Source of the DNA: Thermaceae bacterium
GTDB taxonomy: Bacteria; Deinococcota; Deinococci; Deinococcales; Marinithermaceae
Length of the DNA: 17,506 bases
Direction of reading: 5' to 3'
Assembly (NCBI GenBank): GCA_015490435.1
Contig: WFXV01000249.1
Location: 1 to 17,506 of the forward strand
Shown: positions 6,948-14,533 of the stretch, piece after piece
Position numbering within the stretch: position 1 is the stretch's first letter
Layout: every line of letters begins with the position of its first letter
Made by a program: the position numbers and the translations under genes
Notes under the pieces: model-generated
What the model was told of the DNA's origin: nothing
The model's database searches: none
The model's input: only the letters and a program-made list of their open reading frames with translations

Positions 6948-7556
6948 ATGCCCACGGTGGAAGAACGGCTGGAACGCATCGAAAAGATCCTCGAGGGCTC
7001 GGGGCTCGCGCTCCTCGGCGAGATGCGGGTGGGGCCGACCCTGGAGGAAAACCTCGCCCTCCTTGCCGAGCCCAAGAATCTTAGGCTCCTTTCCATCCTC
7101 GACCGCTTCGTCGAGCAGGCCGACGCCCTCGAGAAGCTCGCCGAGACGCTGGAAAAGCTGGATAAGAGCGGGGCCCTCACCCTCGTCGGCGAGCTCTCCG
7201 AGACCCTGGTGGAGAACCTGGGTCAGCTCGCCGAGCCGCGGAACTTGAGGCTTCTCTCCCATGCCGGCAAGGCGGTGGACGTGCTGGCGCAGATCGACCC
7301 CAACGCCGCCGGGATAATGGTGGACCTCTTCATCGAGGCGCTTTCCGAGACCTTCCCACCGGAAAAGCTCAAGAACCCGCCGCGGCTCGGGCTCGCCGGG
7401 CTCTTGAAGGCGCTCTCCGACCCCGAGATCCAGCGCGCGCTGGGGATCCTCTTCGAGCTCCTCCGGGTGATCTCCCGCACTTTCGACAAGGCCAAGAAGA
7501 AGGAGGAGGAGCTCATGGCGATGATGGAGAAGATGATGGCCAAGGCAAAGAAGTAA
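6948..7556 (+). CDS. DUF1641 family protein 2, with duplicated N-terminal segment
   Basis: This 202-residue protein is 60 residues longer than DUF1641 protein 1. Its C-terminal signature is at 148-180 (LGLAGLLKALSDPEIQRALG and onward). The extra length comes from an internal duplication: residues 21-59 and 78-115 align (LLGEMRVGPTLEENLALLAE with LVGELSETLVENLGQLAE). Only the second copy corresponds to protein 1. The last 20 residues are a Lys/Met/Glu-rich helix (MAMMEKMMAKAKK), possibly a contact or membrane-surface helix. Start ATG 6948 has GGGAGG just upstream, at the end of the flavoprotein gene. Function is not established. Pairing with the flavoprotein is inferred from the repeated gene order. 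Confidence 0.83.
   Translation: MPTVEERLERIEKILEGSGLALLGEMRVGPTLEENLALLAEPKNLRLLSILDRFVEQADALEKLAETLEKLDKSGALTLVGELSETLVENLGQLAEPRNLRLLSHAGKAVDVLAQIDPNAAGIMVDLFIEALSETFPPEKLKNPPRLGLAGLLKALSDPEIQRALGILFELLRVISRTFDKAKKKEEELMAMMEKMMAKAKK
7008..7292 (+). repeat. Intragenic duplication within DUF1641 gene 2
   Basis: The two units encode residues 21-59 (7008-7124) and 78-115 (7179-7292). They share the pattern L-hG-E-hhh-TL-EN-L-LAEP-NLRLLS (h, hydrophobic). Divergence at the DNA level shows the duplication is not recent. Confidence 0.65.
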
Positions 7557-7569
7557 ACTGAATTCCGGG

Positions 7570-7968
7570 ATGTCCGAGGGCCAGAAAGCCCTCACCGAGA
7601 CCGAGCGCCGCCGCCGCCGCGAGCGAATCTTCCGCTGGCTGGCGGCGGTGCACTCCGGGCCCCTCGGGATGGCGCTCGCCGGCCACGGCGAGCTCGGCCG
7701 CCGCTACCCCGAGGGCTACGCCCGCTGTCCCGGACACCCGGCGCTCGCCTGCCGGGCCTCGGGCGGCGTGCCCCGGGTCTGCCTACCCCGGCGCTTCGAG
7801 GACCTCGCCGAGAGCGCCCGCCGGGGCGGGCGGAGGCGGAGGAGCCTGGAGGCCCGGCGGGTGGAGGAGCTCTCCCTCTGCCTCGACCTCCTGACCGAGG
7901 AAAAGCCCGAGTTCGCTCCCGTCTGGGAGCTCACCCGGGCGATGCTGCGCGAGGCCCAGAGCTACTGA
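7570..7968 (+). CDS. Small cysteine-containing protein of unknown function
   Basis: This 132-residue protein starts 13 bases after DUF1641 gene 2 and is probably its co-transcribed neighbour, although no good ribosome binding site is visible. It is Arg-rich near residues 12-20 and 83-98. Four cysteines lie at about 53 and 61 (RCPGHPALAC), 71 (RVCLPRR) and 104 (LSLCLDLL); the first three with nearby His could bind a metal, which is speculation. There is no signal peptide or membrane helix. The last seven bases overlap the convergent small membrane protein gene. I recognise no family. Confidence 0.65.
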   Translation: MSEGQKALTETERRRRRERIFRWLAAVHSGPLGMALAGHGELGRRYPEGYARCPGHPALACRASGGVPRVCLPRRFEDLAESARRGGRRRRSLEARRVEELSLCLDLLTEEKPEFAPVWELTRAMLREAQSY

Positions 7969-8162
7969 AGCTTGCCGAGAAGGTACATGGCTGAGAGCGC
8001 GGCGGTGACCAGCACGATCATCGCCACCAGGGCCGCGGTGAGCCCGAGGTCCACCGCCTCGCCCGAGGTGGTGAGCGTCCTCGGGTGGTAGACGAAGTAG
8101 TAGATGCCGGTCACCAGCAGGATCGCGAACACGAACGTGGCCAGAAGAATCGCCGCCATCAT
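7962..8162 (-). CDS. Small membrane protein, two transmembrane helices
   Basis: A 66-residue protein with two hydrophobic helices (about residues 3-26 and 41-62) joined by a short polar loop (YHPRTLTTSGEAVDLG). ATG 8162 and ATG 8159 are adjacent in-frame starts. GGAGGG sits inside the end of the upstream gene, whose stop is two bases away. The size and shape resemble small accessory subunits of membrane complexes, but no family is recognised. It is the last gene of the minus-strand run that begins with the thiamine genes. Confidence 0.7.
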   Translation of the reverse strand: MMAAILLATFVFAILLVTGIYYFVYHPRTLTTSGEAVDLGLTAALVAMIVLVTAALSAMYLLGKLQ

Positions 8163-8164
8163 CC

Positions 8165-8776
8165 CTATCCCTCCCTCAAAAGGCCGAGCGCGGCGAGCGC
8201 CCGTTCCAGGTTCTCCCTAAGCTTACCCTGCCCCACGGCGTAGGGGAGGGCCCCCTCGGCCAGGGCCACCGCCCCCAAGGCGGCCTCGGGGTGGGGCCTG
8301 GCCCCGTTCAGGGCCGGGCTCTCCCAGGCGGGATAGGCCCGGAGCTCGCGGTAGCGGAGGCCGGTAGGGGCGGTGCGCAAGAGGGTTCGGGCCGGACGGG
8401 GGTCGTCCAGGGGGACCCGCTCGGGGCCCGCTTCCCCCTCGACCTCCTTGAACCCCGGGAAGCGGTGGAAGATGCCCTCGCCGGGGGTGAGGAAGAGGGC
8501 GTAGCGGGGCCGGTGGTGGCGGAGGACGGCAGCAAAGGGGGTGGCGTCCTCGGCCTCGGGGGCCAGCGCCACCAGCGCGCGGCCGCGAAGGGGGAGTTCG
8601 GCGAGGGCCCCGAGGAGCTCGGGACCAAGCGCCCAGGGGGACCAGACCAAGGCGGTGGCGCCCCCGGGCGCGCCCTCGAGGTAGAAGGTGAGGGTGCCGA
8701 AGGGGTCGAGGCTGGCCTGGAAGTGGCGGGAGAGGGCCTCGAGCTCTTCCTCCAACACCGCGAGCGTCGGCTTCAT
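8165..8776 (-). CDS. Protein of unknown function (203 residues)
   Basis: The protein starts at ATG 8776 with AAGGGG six bases upstream, 11 bases after the metalloprotease stop. It has no signal peptide, transmembrane helix or cysteine. It begins with an acidic helix (LEEELEALSRHF), has beta-rich central segments such as TLTFYLEG and RYALFLTP, and ends with an Ala/Leu helix. The alternating beta/alpha feel suggests a cytosolic globular domain, but I recognise no motif. Position in the operon-like run is the only context; co-transcription with the thiamine genes is possible but not shown. Confidence 0.68.
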   Translation of the reverse strand: MKPTLAVLEEELEALSRHFQASLDPFGTLTFYLEGAPGGATALVWSPWALGPELLGALAELPLRGRALVALAPEAEDATPFAAVLRHHRPRYALFLTPGEGIFHRFPGFKEVEGEAGPERVPLDDPRPARTLLRTAPTGLRYRELRAYPAWESPALNGARPHPEAALGAVALAEGALPYAVGQGKLRENLERALAALGLLREG

Positions 8777-8787
8777 CGCCCCTTAGC

Positions 8788-10165
8788 TTAGGGCAGCGGC
8801 GGCCGGAGGAGGACCTCGCGGAGGGGGATGCCGACCGCCTGGGCCTGGGCCCCGCTTGGCAGCCGGTAGGCGTCGGCGGCGTCGTAGTTCACCCGGTAGC
8901 CGAGGTCGGCGAGGGCCCCGATGGTGAGGCGGCTGAGCGGCATCGGCCCCCGCTCGGCGATCCCGGTCATGAGCTCGCTGTCGAAGGTGGCCTCCCGCCA
9001 GTGGCCGCACTTGGTGCCGGCGCCGTACTGTTCCTCGACCGGGGCGTCCCCCGCGCCGCCGAGGTCGTGCCAGGCGTCGTTGCCCGCCCGGCCCCGGTAG
9101 CGCACCTCGCGGGCGTCGAGGCAGGCGTCGGCGTCGTAGGCGAGGAGGCCGAGGGGTTCCCAGAGGGTGCCCAGGCCGAGCACGTGGCCCATCTCGTGGA
9201 GGATGACGTCCTCCAGGATGCCCGCTTGGGAAAGGGCCTCGAGGTCGGCCTCGTCGAACTCCATAAGCCCGGCGTAGGGCAGGTGGGTCTCGGGGCGGAG
9301 CCGGCAGGGGCCGGCGCGGCCCAAGAGCCCGCCCTCCTGGTCCCGGAAGAAGTTCACGAAGATCACCAGGTCGTCCACCGGATCGGCGTAGGCCTCGGGG
9401 TTCCCGCAAGCGTCCTTGGCCACGCCTTCGGCGACATCGGGGAGGTCGCCCACCGCCACCTCCGCCCAGCGCGCCGCCGCCCGGTCGAAGGCGGCGCGGA
9501 CCTCGGGGTCGGCGGGCGCCTTGACGAAGACCAGGACGGGTTGGAAGGCGGAGCGGGCAACCACTATGGCGCGGGCCTCGGCGGCGCCGCCCTTCCCGTC
9601 CTGCACGACTAGGGTGGCGGTGTAGCGCCCCGGCTTGGCGTAGGTGTGGGCGTAAGGGAGGTCGCAGGGGCCTTCGTCGGTGGCGCCGTCGCCGTAGTCG
9701 AGCCGGCAGGTGAGGGCGTCGCCGTCGGGGTCTTCGGCGGTGGTCCGGAAGCGGACCTCGAGCGGGACCTCGCCGGCGTCGGGTCTTGCTTCCAGGGCGG
9801 CGGTGGGGGGATCATTGACCGGGCGGACCGTGATCGAGACTCGGGCCGTGCTGCAGGTGCTTCCCTCGCAAAGGCGGTAGGAGAAGGCGTCCTTTCCGTG
9901 GAAGTGGGGCTCTGGCGTGTAGCGAAGTCGGAGGCGGGGGGGCCTTCCCTACGCGTTCCACCCGGCCGTGGGTGGGGAGGCGGGGCAGCTCGAGCCGGTC
10001 CCAGCGGTCGAAGCGGTCGTTGGCCAGCACGTCGATGACCACCGGGGTGTTTTCGAGGGTTTCGGCGGCGTCGTCGACGGCGGTGAGGGGACTCTTTCCT
10101 CCCGGGGCTCCCGTCTGGCAGCCCGCGAGCAGGAGCAGGAGGAGGGCTAGGAGGCCTCGGGGCAC
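8788..10165 (-). pseudogene. Lipoprotein with Ig-like and PKD domains and a leishmanolysin-like metalloprotease, one frameshift
   Basis: The frame opens at GTG 10165 with a lipoprotein signal (LLALLLLLLAGC, lipidated Cys16). Next is a VDD-type cadherin/Ig-like domain (about residues 28-108, VVIDVLAND) that shifts frame at a seven-G run (9936-9942, plus strand). Removing one base gives an unbroken 458-residue protein: the Ig-like domain ends in RPVNDPP, then a PKD domain (LDYGDGATDEG, about 112-195), then a zinc protease with HEMGHVLGLGTLW (about 323-335). A downstream GHW (His388) and ELMTG fit the third zinc ligand and Met-turn of the M8 family. An internal start near 9606 could give a protease without signal. 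It overlaps the kinase gene by 19 bases. It may be a sequencing error, decay or slippage; the intact product would be anchored outside the cell. Confidence 0.82.
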
Positions 10166-10779
10166 GCGACGAGCATACCTTGGCCCCGGCTCAAGGAGAC
10201 CTCGACCGGCCCGGTGGCGACGTTCCGGGTCGCCCGGGTGCTGCCGAGGGGTAGACGGGCGCCCGCGAGCGTCCAGCGGGCGCCGGAAAGGCCGAGGTCC
10301 TCGAGGGGGGCTAGGGGGATCAGGCTGAAGGGCGTGCCGGCGGGGAGCGCCACCCGCCGCCCCGGGGGGATCACCGGCCAGGCCCAGCAGCGCCCGTCGG
10401 TGAGCGCGACCTCGAGCCCCTCCCCAGCGAGGCCGAGGGCCAGGGCGTGGTGGGCGAGGGCGTGGTCGGGTTCGCCCCCGAGGGCCCCGGCGAAGAGGAG
10501 GGCGCGGGCGCCCCGCCGGATCGCGGCGCGGGCGGCGAGCTCGGCGTCGGTGGCGTCCTTGTCCCGGGGGTGGCGCTCCTTTTGCAGGTCGGCGTAGCGG
10601 GCGAGGAGGGCGGGGGAGCTCGAGTCGAAGTCCCCCACCCAGAGGTCGGGAACCCGGCCGAGCGCCTCGGCGTGGCGGATCCCGCTGTCGGCGGCGACGA
10701 CGAGCTCGGCCGAGGCCGCCTCCTGGCGGAGCCTCGGCATGAGGGAGAGGGGCCCCGAGAGCAGGATGAGCGCCTTCAA
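10147..10779 (-). CDS. Thiamine pyrophosphokinase
   Basis: This 210-residue enzyme transfers pyrophosphate from ATP to thiamine to make TPP. Family motifs are VAADSG (28-33), VGDFDS (48-53), DKDATDAELA (73-82), GALGGEPDHALAH (98-110), and the C-terminal thiamine-binding part STRATRNVATGPVEVSLSRG (about 179-198). It starts with TTG 10779, overlapping the thiQ stop by four bases, so it is translationally coupled to the transporter. This places thiamine salvage (import and phosphorylation) in one operon under the TPP riboswitch. The 3' end overlaps the lipoprotein gene. Confidence 0.94.
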   Translation of the reverse strand: MKALILLSGPLSLMPRLRQEAASAELVVAADSGIRHAEALGRVPDLWVGDFDSSSPALLARYADLQKERHPRDKDATDAELAARAAIRRGARALLFAGALGGEPDHALAHHALALGLAGEGLEVALTDGRCWAWPVIPPGRRVALPAGTPFSLIPLAPLEDLGLSGARWTLAGARLPLGSTRATRNVATGPVEVSLSRGQGMLVACPEAS

Positions 10780-11741
10780 AGCGGCACCGCCCTTTCGGTC
10801 TCGATCCTTAAGGGGAGGGTTTCGCCCGGGGCCGGGGGCGGGTCGAGCGGGCCCTCCCAGTAGAGCCGGACCCCGCGGTAGGAAAGCCAGACCCCGACCC
10901 GCGGGCCCAGGAAGACCGCCTCCTCCACCCGCGCCGGCTCCCCGGCGCCGGGCTTGATCGCGGCGTAGGGGAGGAGCCAGGTCCCCTCGCCGAGCCCGAG
11001 CGAGCGGGCCTCGTCGCCTTCGAGTACGTTCTTGTGCCCGAGGAAGCGCGCGGTCCAGGCGTCCTTGGGGCGGGCGTAGACCTCCCGGGGCGGCCCCTCC
11101 TGCACCCGCCGCCCCTCGCGGAGCACCAGCACCCGGTCGGCCAGGGCGAAGGCCTCGGCCTGGTCGTGGGTGACGTAGAGCGCCGCCGGCCCCTCCTCCC
11201 GGAGCACCCGGCGGAGCAAAAAGAGCAGCTCCTCCCGGAGCCTGAGGTCGAGGGCCGCGAGCGGCTCGTCGAGGAGGAGGAGACGGGGGCGCGGCGCGAG
11301 CGCCCGGGCGAGGGCCACCCGCTGGCGCTCGCCGCCCGAAAGCTCCGCGGGCCTTTTCCCGGCGTGGGGGGCGAGGCCGGTGCGCTCTAGGAGCTCCTGT
11401 ACCCGCTTTTCGATCGCCTCCCTGGACCAGCGGCGCTCGACCAGGCCGAAGGCGACGTTCTGGGCGACGGTGAGGTGGGGGAAAAGGGCGTAGCTCTGGA
11501 AGACCATCCCCACCCCCCGGCGCTCCGGGGGGAGGCGGGTGACGTCCCGGCCGAAGAGGCGGACGCGGCCCCGGTCCGGGGGCTCGAGCCCGGCCACGAT
11601 CTTGAGCACCGTGCTCTTGCCGCTGCCCGAGGGGCCAAGGAGGGCGAGCGTCTCGCCCGGCGCGAGCTCGAGCGAGAGCACGAGGGAAAACCCGGGGTAG
11701 CGTTTTTCCACCCCGTCGAGGACGAGCGCCTTCTCAGCCAA
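10776..11741 (-). CDS. thiQ: Thiamine ABC transporter ATP-binding protein ThiQ
   Basis: The ATPase of the thiamine importer, 321 residues from TTG 11741. Motifs are Walker A GPSGSGKST (36-44), Q-loop FQSYALFP (near 81-88), signature LSGGERQ (134-140), Walker B LLLLDEP (154-160) and His192. It is much longer than E. coli ThiQ (about 232 residues). The extra C-terminal ~90 residues look like a TOBE-type regulatory or substrate-sensing domain, as in CysA/PotA-like ATPases. That, plus 'thiamine' being read from the neighbours, means only the operon gives the substrate. The TTG at 11741 overlaps the thiP stop by eight bases; a second TTG at 11759 is possible. Confidence 0.9.
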   Translation of the reverse strand: MAEKALVLDGVEKRYPGFSLVLSLELAPGETLALLGPSGSGKSTVLKIVAGLEPPDRGRVRLFGRDVTRLPPERRGVGMVFQSYALFPHLTVAQNVAFGLVERRWSREAIEKRVQELLERTGLAPHAGKRPAELSGGERQRVALARALAPRPRLLLLDEPLAALDLRLREELLFLLRRVLREEGPAALYVTHDQAEAFALADRVLVLREGRRVQEGPPREVYARPKDAWTARFLGHKNVLEGDEARSLGLGEGTWLLPYAAIKPGAGEPARVEEAVFLGPRVGVWLSYRGVRLYWEGPLDPPPAPGETLPLRIETERAVPL

Positions 11742-13269
11742 TCTCCGACCCCCGGGCAAAGGCGAAGAACAAAAGCCCCGAGACCGCCATGAGCACCACG
11801 CTCATCGCCATCGCCTCGCCGTAGTTGGCGAGCCCGGGCTTGGCAAGCCGTTCGTAGATCGCCACCGTCAGGGTGGCCCACTCCGGGCGCACGAGCAGCA
11901 TCGTGGCCCCGAACTCGCCGATGGCGCTGGCCAGGGCCAGGGCGCTCCCGGCGAGGAGCGCCGGGCGCACGAGCGGCAGCTCGACCCGGAGAAGCCGCCG
12001 CCAGGGGCCGGCCCCAAGGGTAGCGGCGGCCCCGAGGAGCTCCTCGGACAGCCCCCGGAGGGCGGGGAGCAGCGCCCGGGCGAGGAGCGGGTAGCCGAGG
12101 GTGGCGTAGGCCAGCACCAGGACGAAGGCATGGGCCCGGAGGCCGGGGTAGGCGAGCAGGTAGCCGACCCCGAGGCTCACCGGGCTCACGAAGAGCGGCA
12201 AGAGCCCGAGGAGCTCGACAGAAAAACCTCCCCGCCGGGCCGAGAGGGCGTAGAAGAGCCCCGCGGGGAGGGCGAGGGCGAGGGCGGCGAAGGCGAAGAA
12301 GAGGGTGTTCTTGAGGGCCTCGGCCAGGCTCGGGGCGAAGTAGCTCGCTTCCACAGTCAAAAGCCGCCGGTAGTTTGCGAGCCCCACCCCCTCGGGGGCG
12401 ACGAGGCTCGCGGCCAGGAGGGCGAAGACCGGGAGCAAGAGGAGGGAGAGCCCGCCCCAAAGGGCGGCCGCAAGCAGCATGCTCCCGGGACCAGAGAGCG
12501 GCTTCGGCACCCCCGGGGCGAGGCCCCCGGCGATCCGCCGCCCGGCCCAGAGGTAGCCGAGGCTCACCAGGGCGAGCACGAGGACCTGCCAGAGCACCAG
12601 GGCGCTCGCCCGGGGGAAGTCGAGCTCGTAGGCGAGGAGTCGGTAGACCTCGACCTCGAGGGTGGCGTAGCGGTAGCCCCCGAGCAAGAGGGGCACGCCG
12701 AAGCTCGCGAAGGTGTAGAGAAAGGTGAGCCCGCCGGCGGCCAGGAGACCGGGGAGGAGCACCGGCAGCGTCACCCGGAAGAACGCCCGGAAGGGCCCCG
12801 CCCCCAGCGTGCGGGCGGCGGCCTCGAGCTCCCCCCCGGCACGCGCGAGGAGCCCGTGGAGGATGCGGGCGGCGAACCCGAGGTTATAGAAGACCGAGGC
12901 CCAGACGAGCACGAGCGGGGTCCCCACCAGGTTCACCCCGAGGAGCCCCCGGGGCCCGACCAGGGCCAAGAACCCCGCCGCCACCACGATGGTGGGCAGT
13001 ACGAAGGGCACCCCCGCGAGCGCCACCCAGAGGGCGCGGCCGGGGAAGGCGTAGCCGAGCCCGTAGGCCACCGGCACCGCGAGGAGCACTACCACCGCCG
13101 CCGAGACCAGCCCGTACTCCAGGCTCCAAAGGAGCCGGCCCCAGTAGTAGGGGTCGGCGAGCACCTGGAAAAAACCCGGCCCCGCCCCCAGGGCGAACAC
13201 CCGGGCGAGGGGGTAAAGCAGCGCCCCGAGCAAAAAGAGCAGGAAAAGCCCGAGGAAAAGCCGCTGCAC
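11734..13269 (-). CDS. thiP: Thiamine ABC transporter permease ThiP
   Basis: A 511-residue fused permease with about twelve hydrophobic helices, made of two homologous halves. Each half has an EAA-like loop that contacts the ATPase: AARTLGAGPFRAFFRVTLP and AAATLGAGPWRRLLRVELP. This double layout is that of ThiP and of FbpB-type iron permeases; thiB next door favours thiamine. The start is GTG 13269, two bases after the thiB stop. It should form the transmembrane channel, with ThiQ on the inside and ThiB delivering thiamine from outside. Confidence 0.92.
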   Translation of the reverse strand: MQRLFLGLFLLFLLGALLYPLARVFALGAGPGFFQVLADPYYWGRLLWSLEYGLVSAAVVVLLAVPVAYGLGYAFPGRALWVALAGVPFVLPTIVVAAGFLALVGPRGLLGVNLVGTPLVLVWASVFYNLGFAARILHGLLARAGGELEAAARTLGAGPFRAFFRVTLPVLLPGLLAAGGLTFLYTFASFGVPLLLGGYRYATLEVEVYRLLAYELDFPRASALVLWQVLVLALVSLGYLWAGRRIAGGLAPGVPKPLSGPGSMLLAAALWGGLSLLLLPVFALLAASLVAPEGVGLANYRRLLTVEASYFAPSLAEALKNTLFFAFAALALALPAGLFYALSARRGGFSVELLGLLPLFVSPVSLGVGYLLAYPGLRAHAFVLVLAYATLGYPLLARALLPALRGLSEELLGAAATLGAGPWRRLLRVELPLVRPALLAGSALALASAIGEFGATMLLVRPEWATLTVAIYERLAKPGLANYGEAMAMSVVLMAVSGLLFFAFARGSEIG

Positions 13270-13271
13270 GC

Positions 13272-14306
13272 TCAGCGCACGTCCTTCGGGTCGAGCCCCT
13301 TCAGCACCACCGCGGTCCAGGCCCGAATCCAGCGCGCGCGGTTTCGCCGGATCGCCTCGGGGTCGACCCGGGCGGGCTCGGTGGGGATCTCGGCGAAGCG
13401 GAAGACCTCAGGGAGCCGCGCGTCCCGCCGGGCGGGGAAGACCCACATGTTGAGGGGAATGTCCTCCTGCACCTCCTTGGAAAGGAGCCAATCGATGAAC
13501 CGCTCCGCCGCCTTGCGGTGCTTGGTGCCCTTCAAGATCCCCACGAACTCGACCTGGAAGAAGGCGCTCTTAGGAAAGAGCAGGTTCCCGGTGGGGGGTT
13601 CTGGGTACTTGCCCTCGGAGAAGTAGACCTCGGCGGCGGGGCTCGTGGTGTAGCTCACCACCAGCGGGCGGTCGCCGCCGTAGCGGGTGAAGGCGGCGAA
13701 GTAGGCCTCGCTCCAGCCCTTCGCCACCCGCACGCCCCCGTCCCGGAGCCGGGCCCAGAACGCGAGGTAGCCGTCCTCGCCGAAGGCGTCGATCGTGGCC
13801 AGGAAGAAGGCGAGCCCCGGCGAGCTGGTGGCGGGGTTTTCCACCACCAAAAGCCGCGCGAACTCGGGCTCGGCGAGGGCTTCGAAGGTCTTAGGAAGCG
13901 CGCGGCCCTGGAAGTAGGCCTTGTCGTAGTTGAGGGCGACGTAGCCGTAGTCCACCGGGATCGCGTGCAGGGTGGGATCGAGGATCGTCTCCGAGCGGAG
14001 GTTCCGGACCTCGGGGGAGGCGTAGGGCTCGAAGATGCCGGCCTCGAGGGCCCGCGAGAGGAAGGTGTTGTCCACCCCATAGAGCACGTCGGCGATCGGG
14101 GCGTCCTTGGTGAGGATCGCCTTGTTCAGGGTCTCGCCGGCGTCGCCGCCCTCGATGAAGCGGAGCTTGATGCCGGTCTCCCGCTCGAACTTCTGGATCA
14201 GCAACTTGGAGAGGCTGAAGCTCGAGTGGGTGAGGACCCGGAGCTCCTCGCCTTGCGCAAGCGCCAAGAGCACGAAAAGCCCGATTGCCAGGATTTTGGG
14301 TTTCAT
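13272..14306 (-). CDS. thiB: Thiamine-binding periplasmic protein ThiB
   Basis: This 344-residue substrate-binding protein has a signal peptide (hydrophobic residues 5-17, likely cut after ALAQG). The mature part begins ELRVLTHSSF and has the ThiB-like segments VLYGVDNTFLSRALEAG, PVDYGYVALNYDK, NPATSSPGLAFFLATI and the late MWVFPAR. It captures thiamine or its phosphates outside the membrane. The start is ATG 14306, with AAGGAGG about seven bases before it. An upstream in-frame start at 14384 lies inside the riboswitch and is rejected. The ribosome binding site is one arm of the hairpin described for the riboswitch. Confidence 0.93.
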   Translation of the reverse strand: MKPKILAIGLFVLLALAQGEELRVLTHSSFSLSKLLIQKFERETGIKLRFIEGGDAGETLNKAILTKDAPIADVLYGVDNTFLSRALEAGIFEPYASPEVRNLRSETILDPTLHAIPVDYGYVALNYDKAYFQGRALPKTFEALAEPEFARLLVVENPATSSPGLAFFLATIDAFGEDGYLAFWARLRDGGVRVAKGWSEAYFAAFTRYGGDRPLVVSYTTSPAAEVYFSEGKYPEPPTGNLLFPKSAFFQVEFVGILKGTKHRKAAERFIDWLLSKEVQEDIPLNMWVFPARRDARLPEVFRFAEIPTEPARVDPEAIRRNRARWIRAWTAVVLKGLDPKDVR

Positions 14307-14311
14307 CAAGA

Positions 14312-14354
14312 CCCCTCCTTCCGTCACCAGGAGGGGAAGGCTCGTCACCTTCCC
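14312..14354 (-). promoter_or_regulatory. Riboswitch expression platform with two exclusive hairpins
   Basis: Hairpin OFF pairs AGGAGGGG (14312-14319, containing the thiB ribosome binding site) with CCCCTCCT (14329-14336). Hairpin ON pairs GGGAAGG (14348-14354, the end of the aptamer) with CCTTCCC (14334-14340). The two share bases 14334-14336. When TPP locks the closing stem, the ON hairpin is lost and the binding site is masked, so control would be at translation. The pairings are read by eye; no folding energy was computed. Confidence 0.72.
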
Positions 14355-14435
14355 TACGCCGGCATTACCCGGATCAGGTTCCAAGGGTAGGCGCGGCGCG
14401 CCTTCTCAGCCCCTTTTGGGGCACCCCCGGTGACG
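14343..14435 (-). promoter_or_regulatory. TPP riboswitch (THI element) upstream of thiB
   Basis: The minus strand carries the conserved TPP aptamer parts in order: GGGGTGCC, then GGGGCTGAGAAGG, then ACCCTTGGAACCTGATCCGG, then GGTAATGCCGGCGTAGGGAA. The closing stem is CGTCACC (14429-14435) with GGTGACG (14343-14349). TPP binding should lower expression of the thiamine uptake operon. The match to the THI-box core is very strong. Confidence 0.97.
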
Positions 14436-14440
14436 CCTTA

Positions 14441-14469
14441 AGTTTAGCCCGCCGGCGCCGCTTTTTCGA
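14441..14469 (-). promoter_or_regulatory. Promoter of the thiamine operon
   Basis: On the minus strand, TCGAAA (14464-14469) and TAAACT (14441-14446) are 17 bases apart. Transcription would begin around 14434, right at the 5' end of the aptamer, which supports this reading. Each box matches four of six consensus bases. Confidence 0.5.
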
Positions 14470-14533
14470 GCCCGATCTCCCTGGATCTTTTTCGTGCTGC
14501 CGGATATGACCATGCCTACTTGGAAGCAGCCCT

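Noticed and set aside
5820..7595. A 591-codon open frame on the minus strand
   Set aside because: Antisense shadow of flavoprotein 2 and DUF1641 protein 2; no motif or ribosome binding site.
9001..9612. A 203-codon plus-strand frame antisense to the protease
   Set aside because: Low-complexity Gly/Val/Glu shadow; the minus strand has the zinc-binding HEMGH motif.
12130..13626. A 498-codon plus-strand open frame rich in Glu, Gly, Pro and Arg
   Set aside because: Antisense to thiP and thiB, both of which have clear family features.
14307..14384. Upstream in-frame start for thiB at 14384
   Set aside because: It lies within the TPP aptamer; a signal peptide and ribosome binding site mark ATG 14306.
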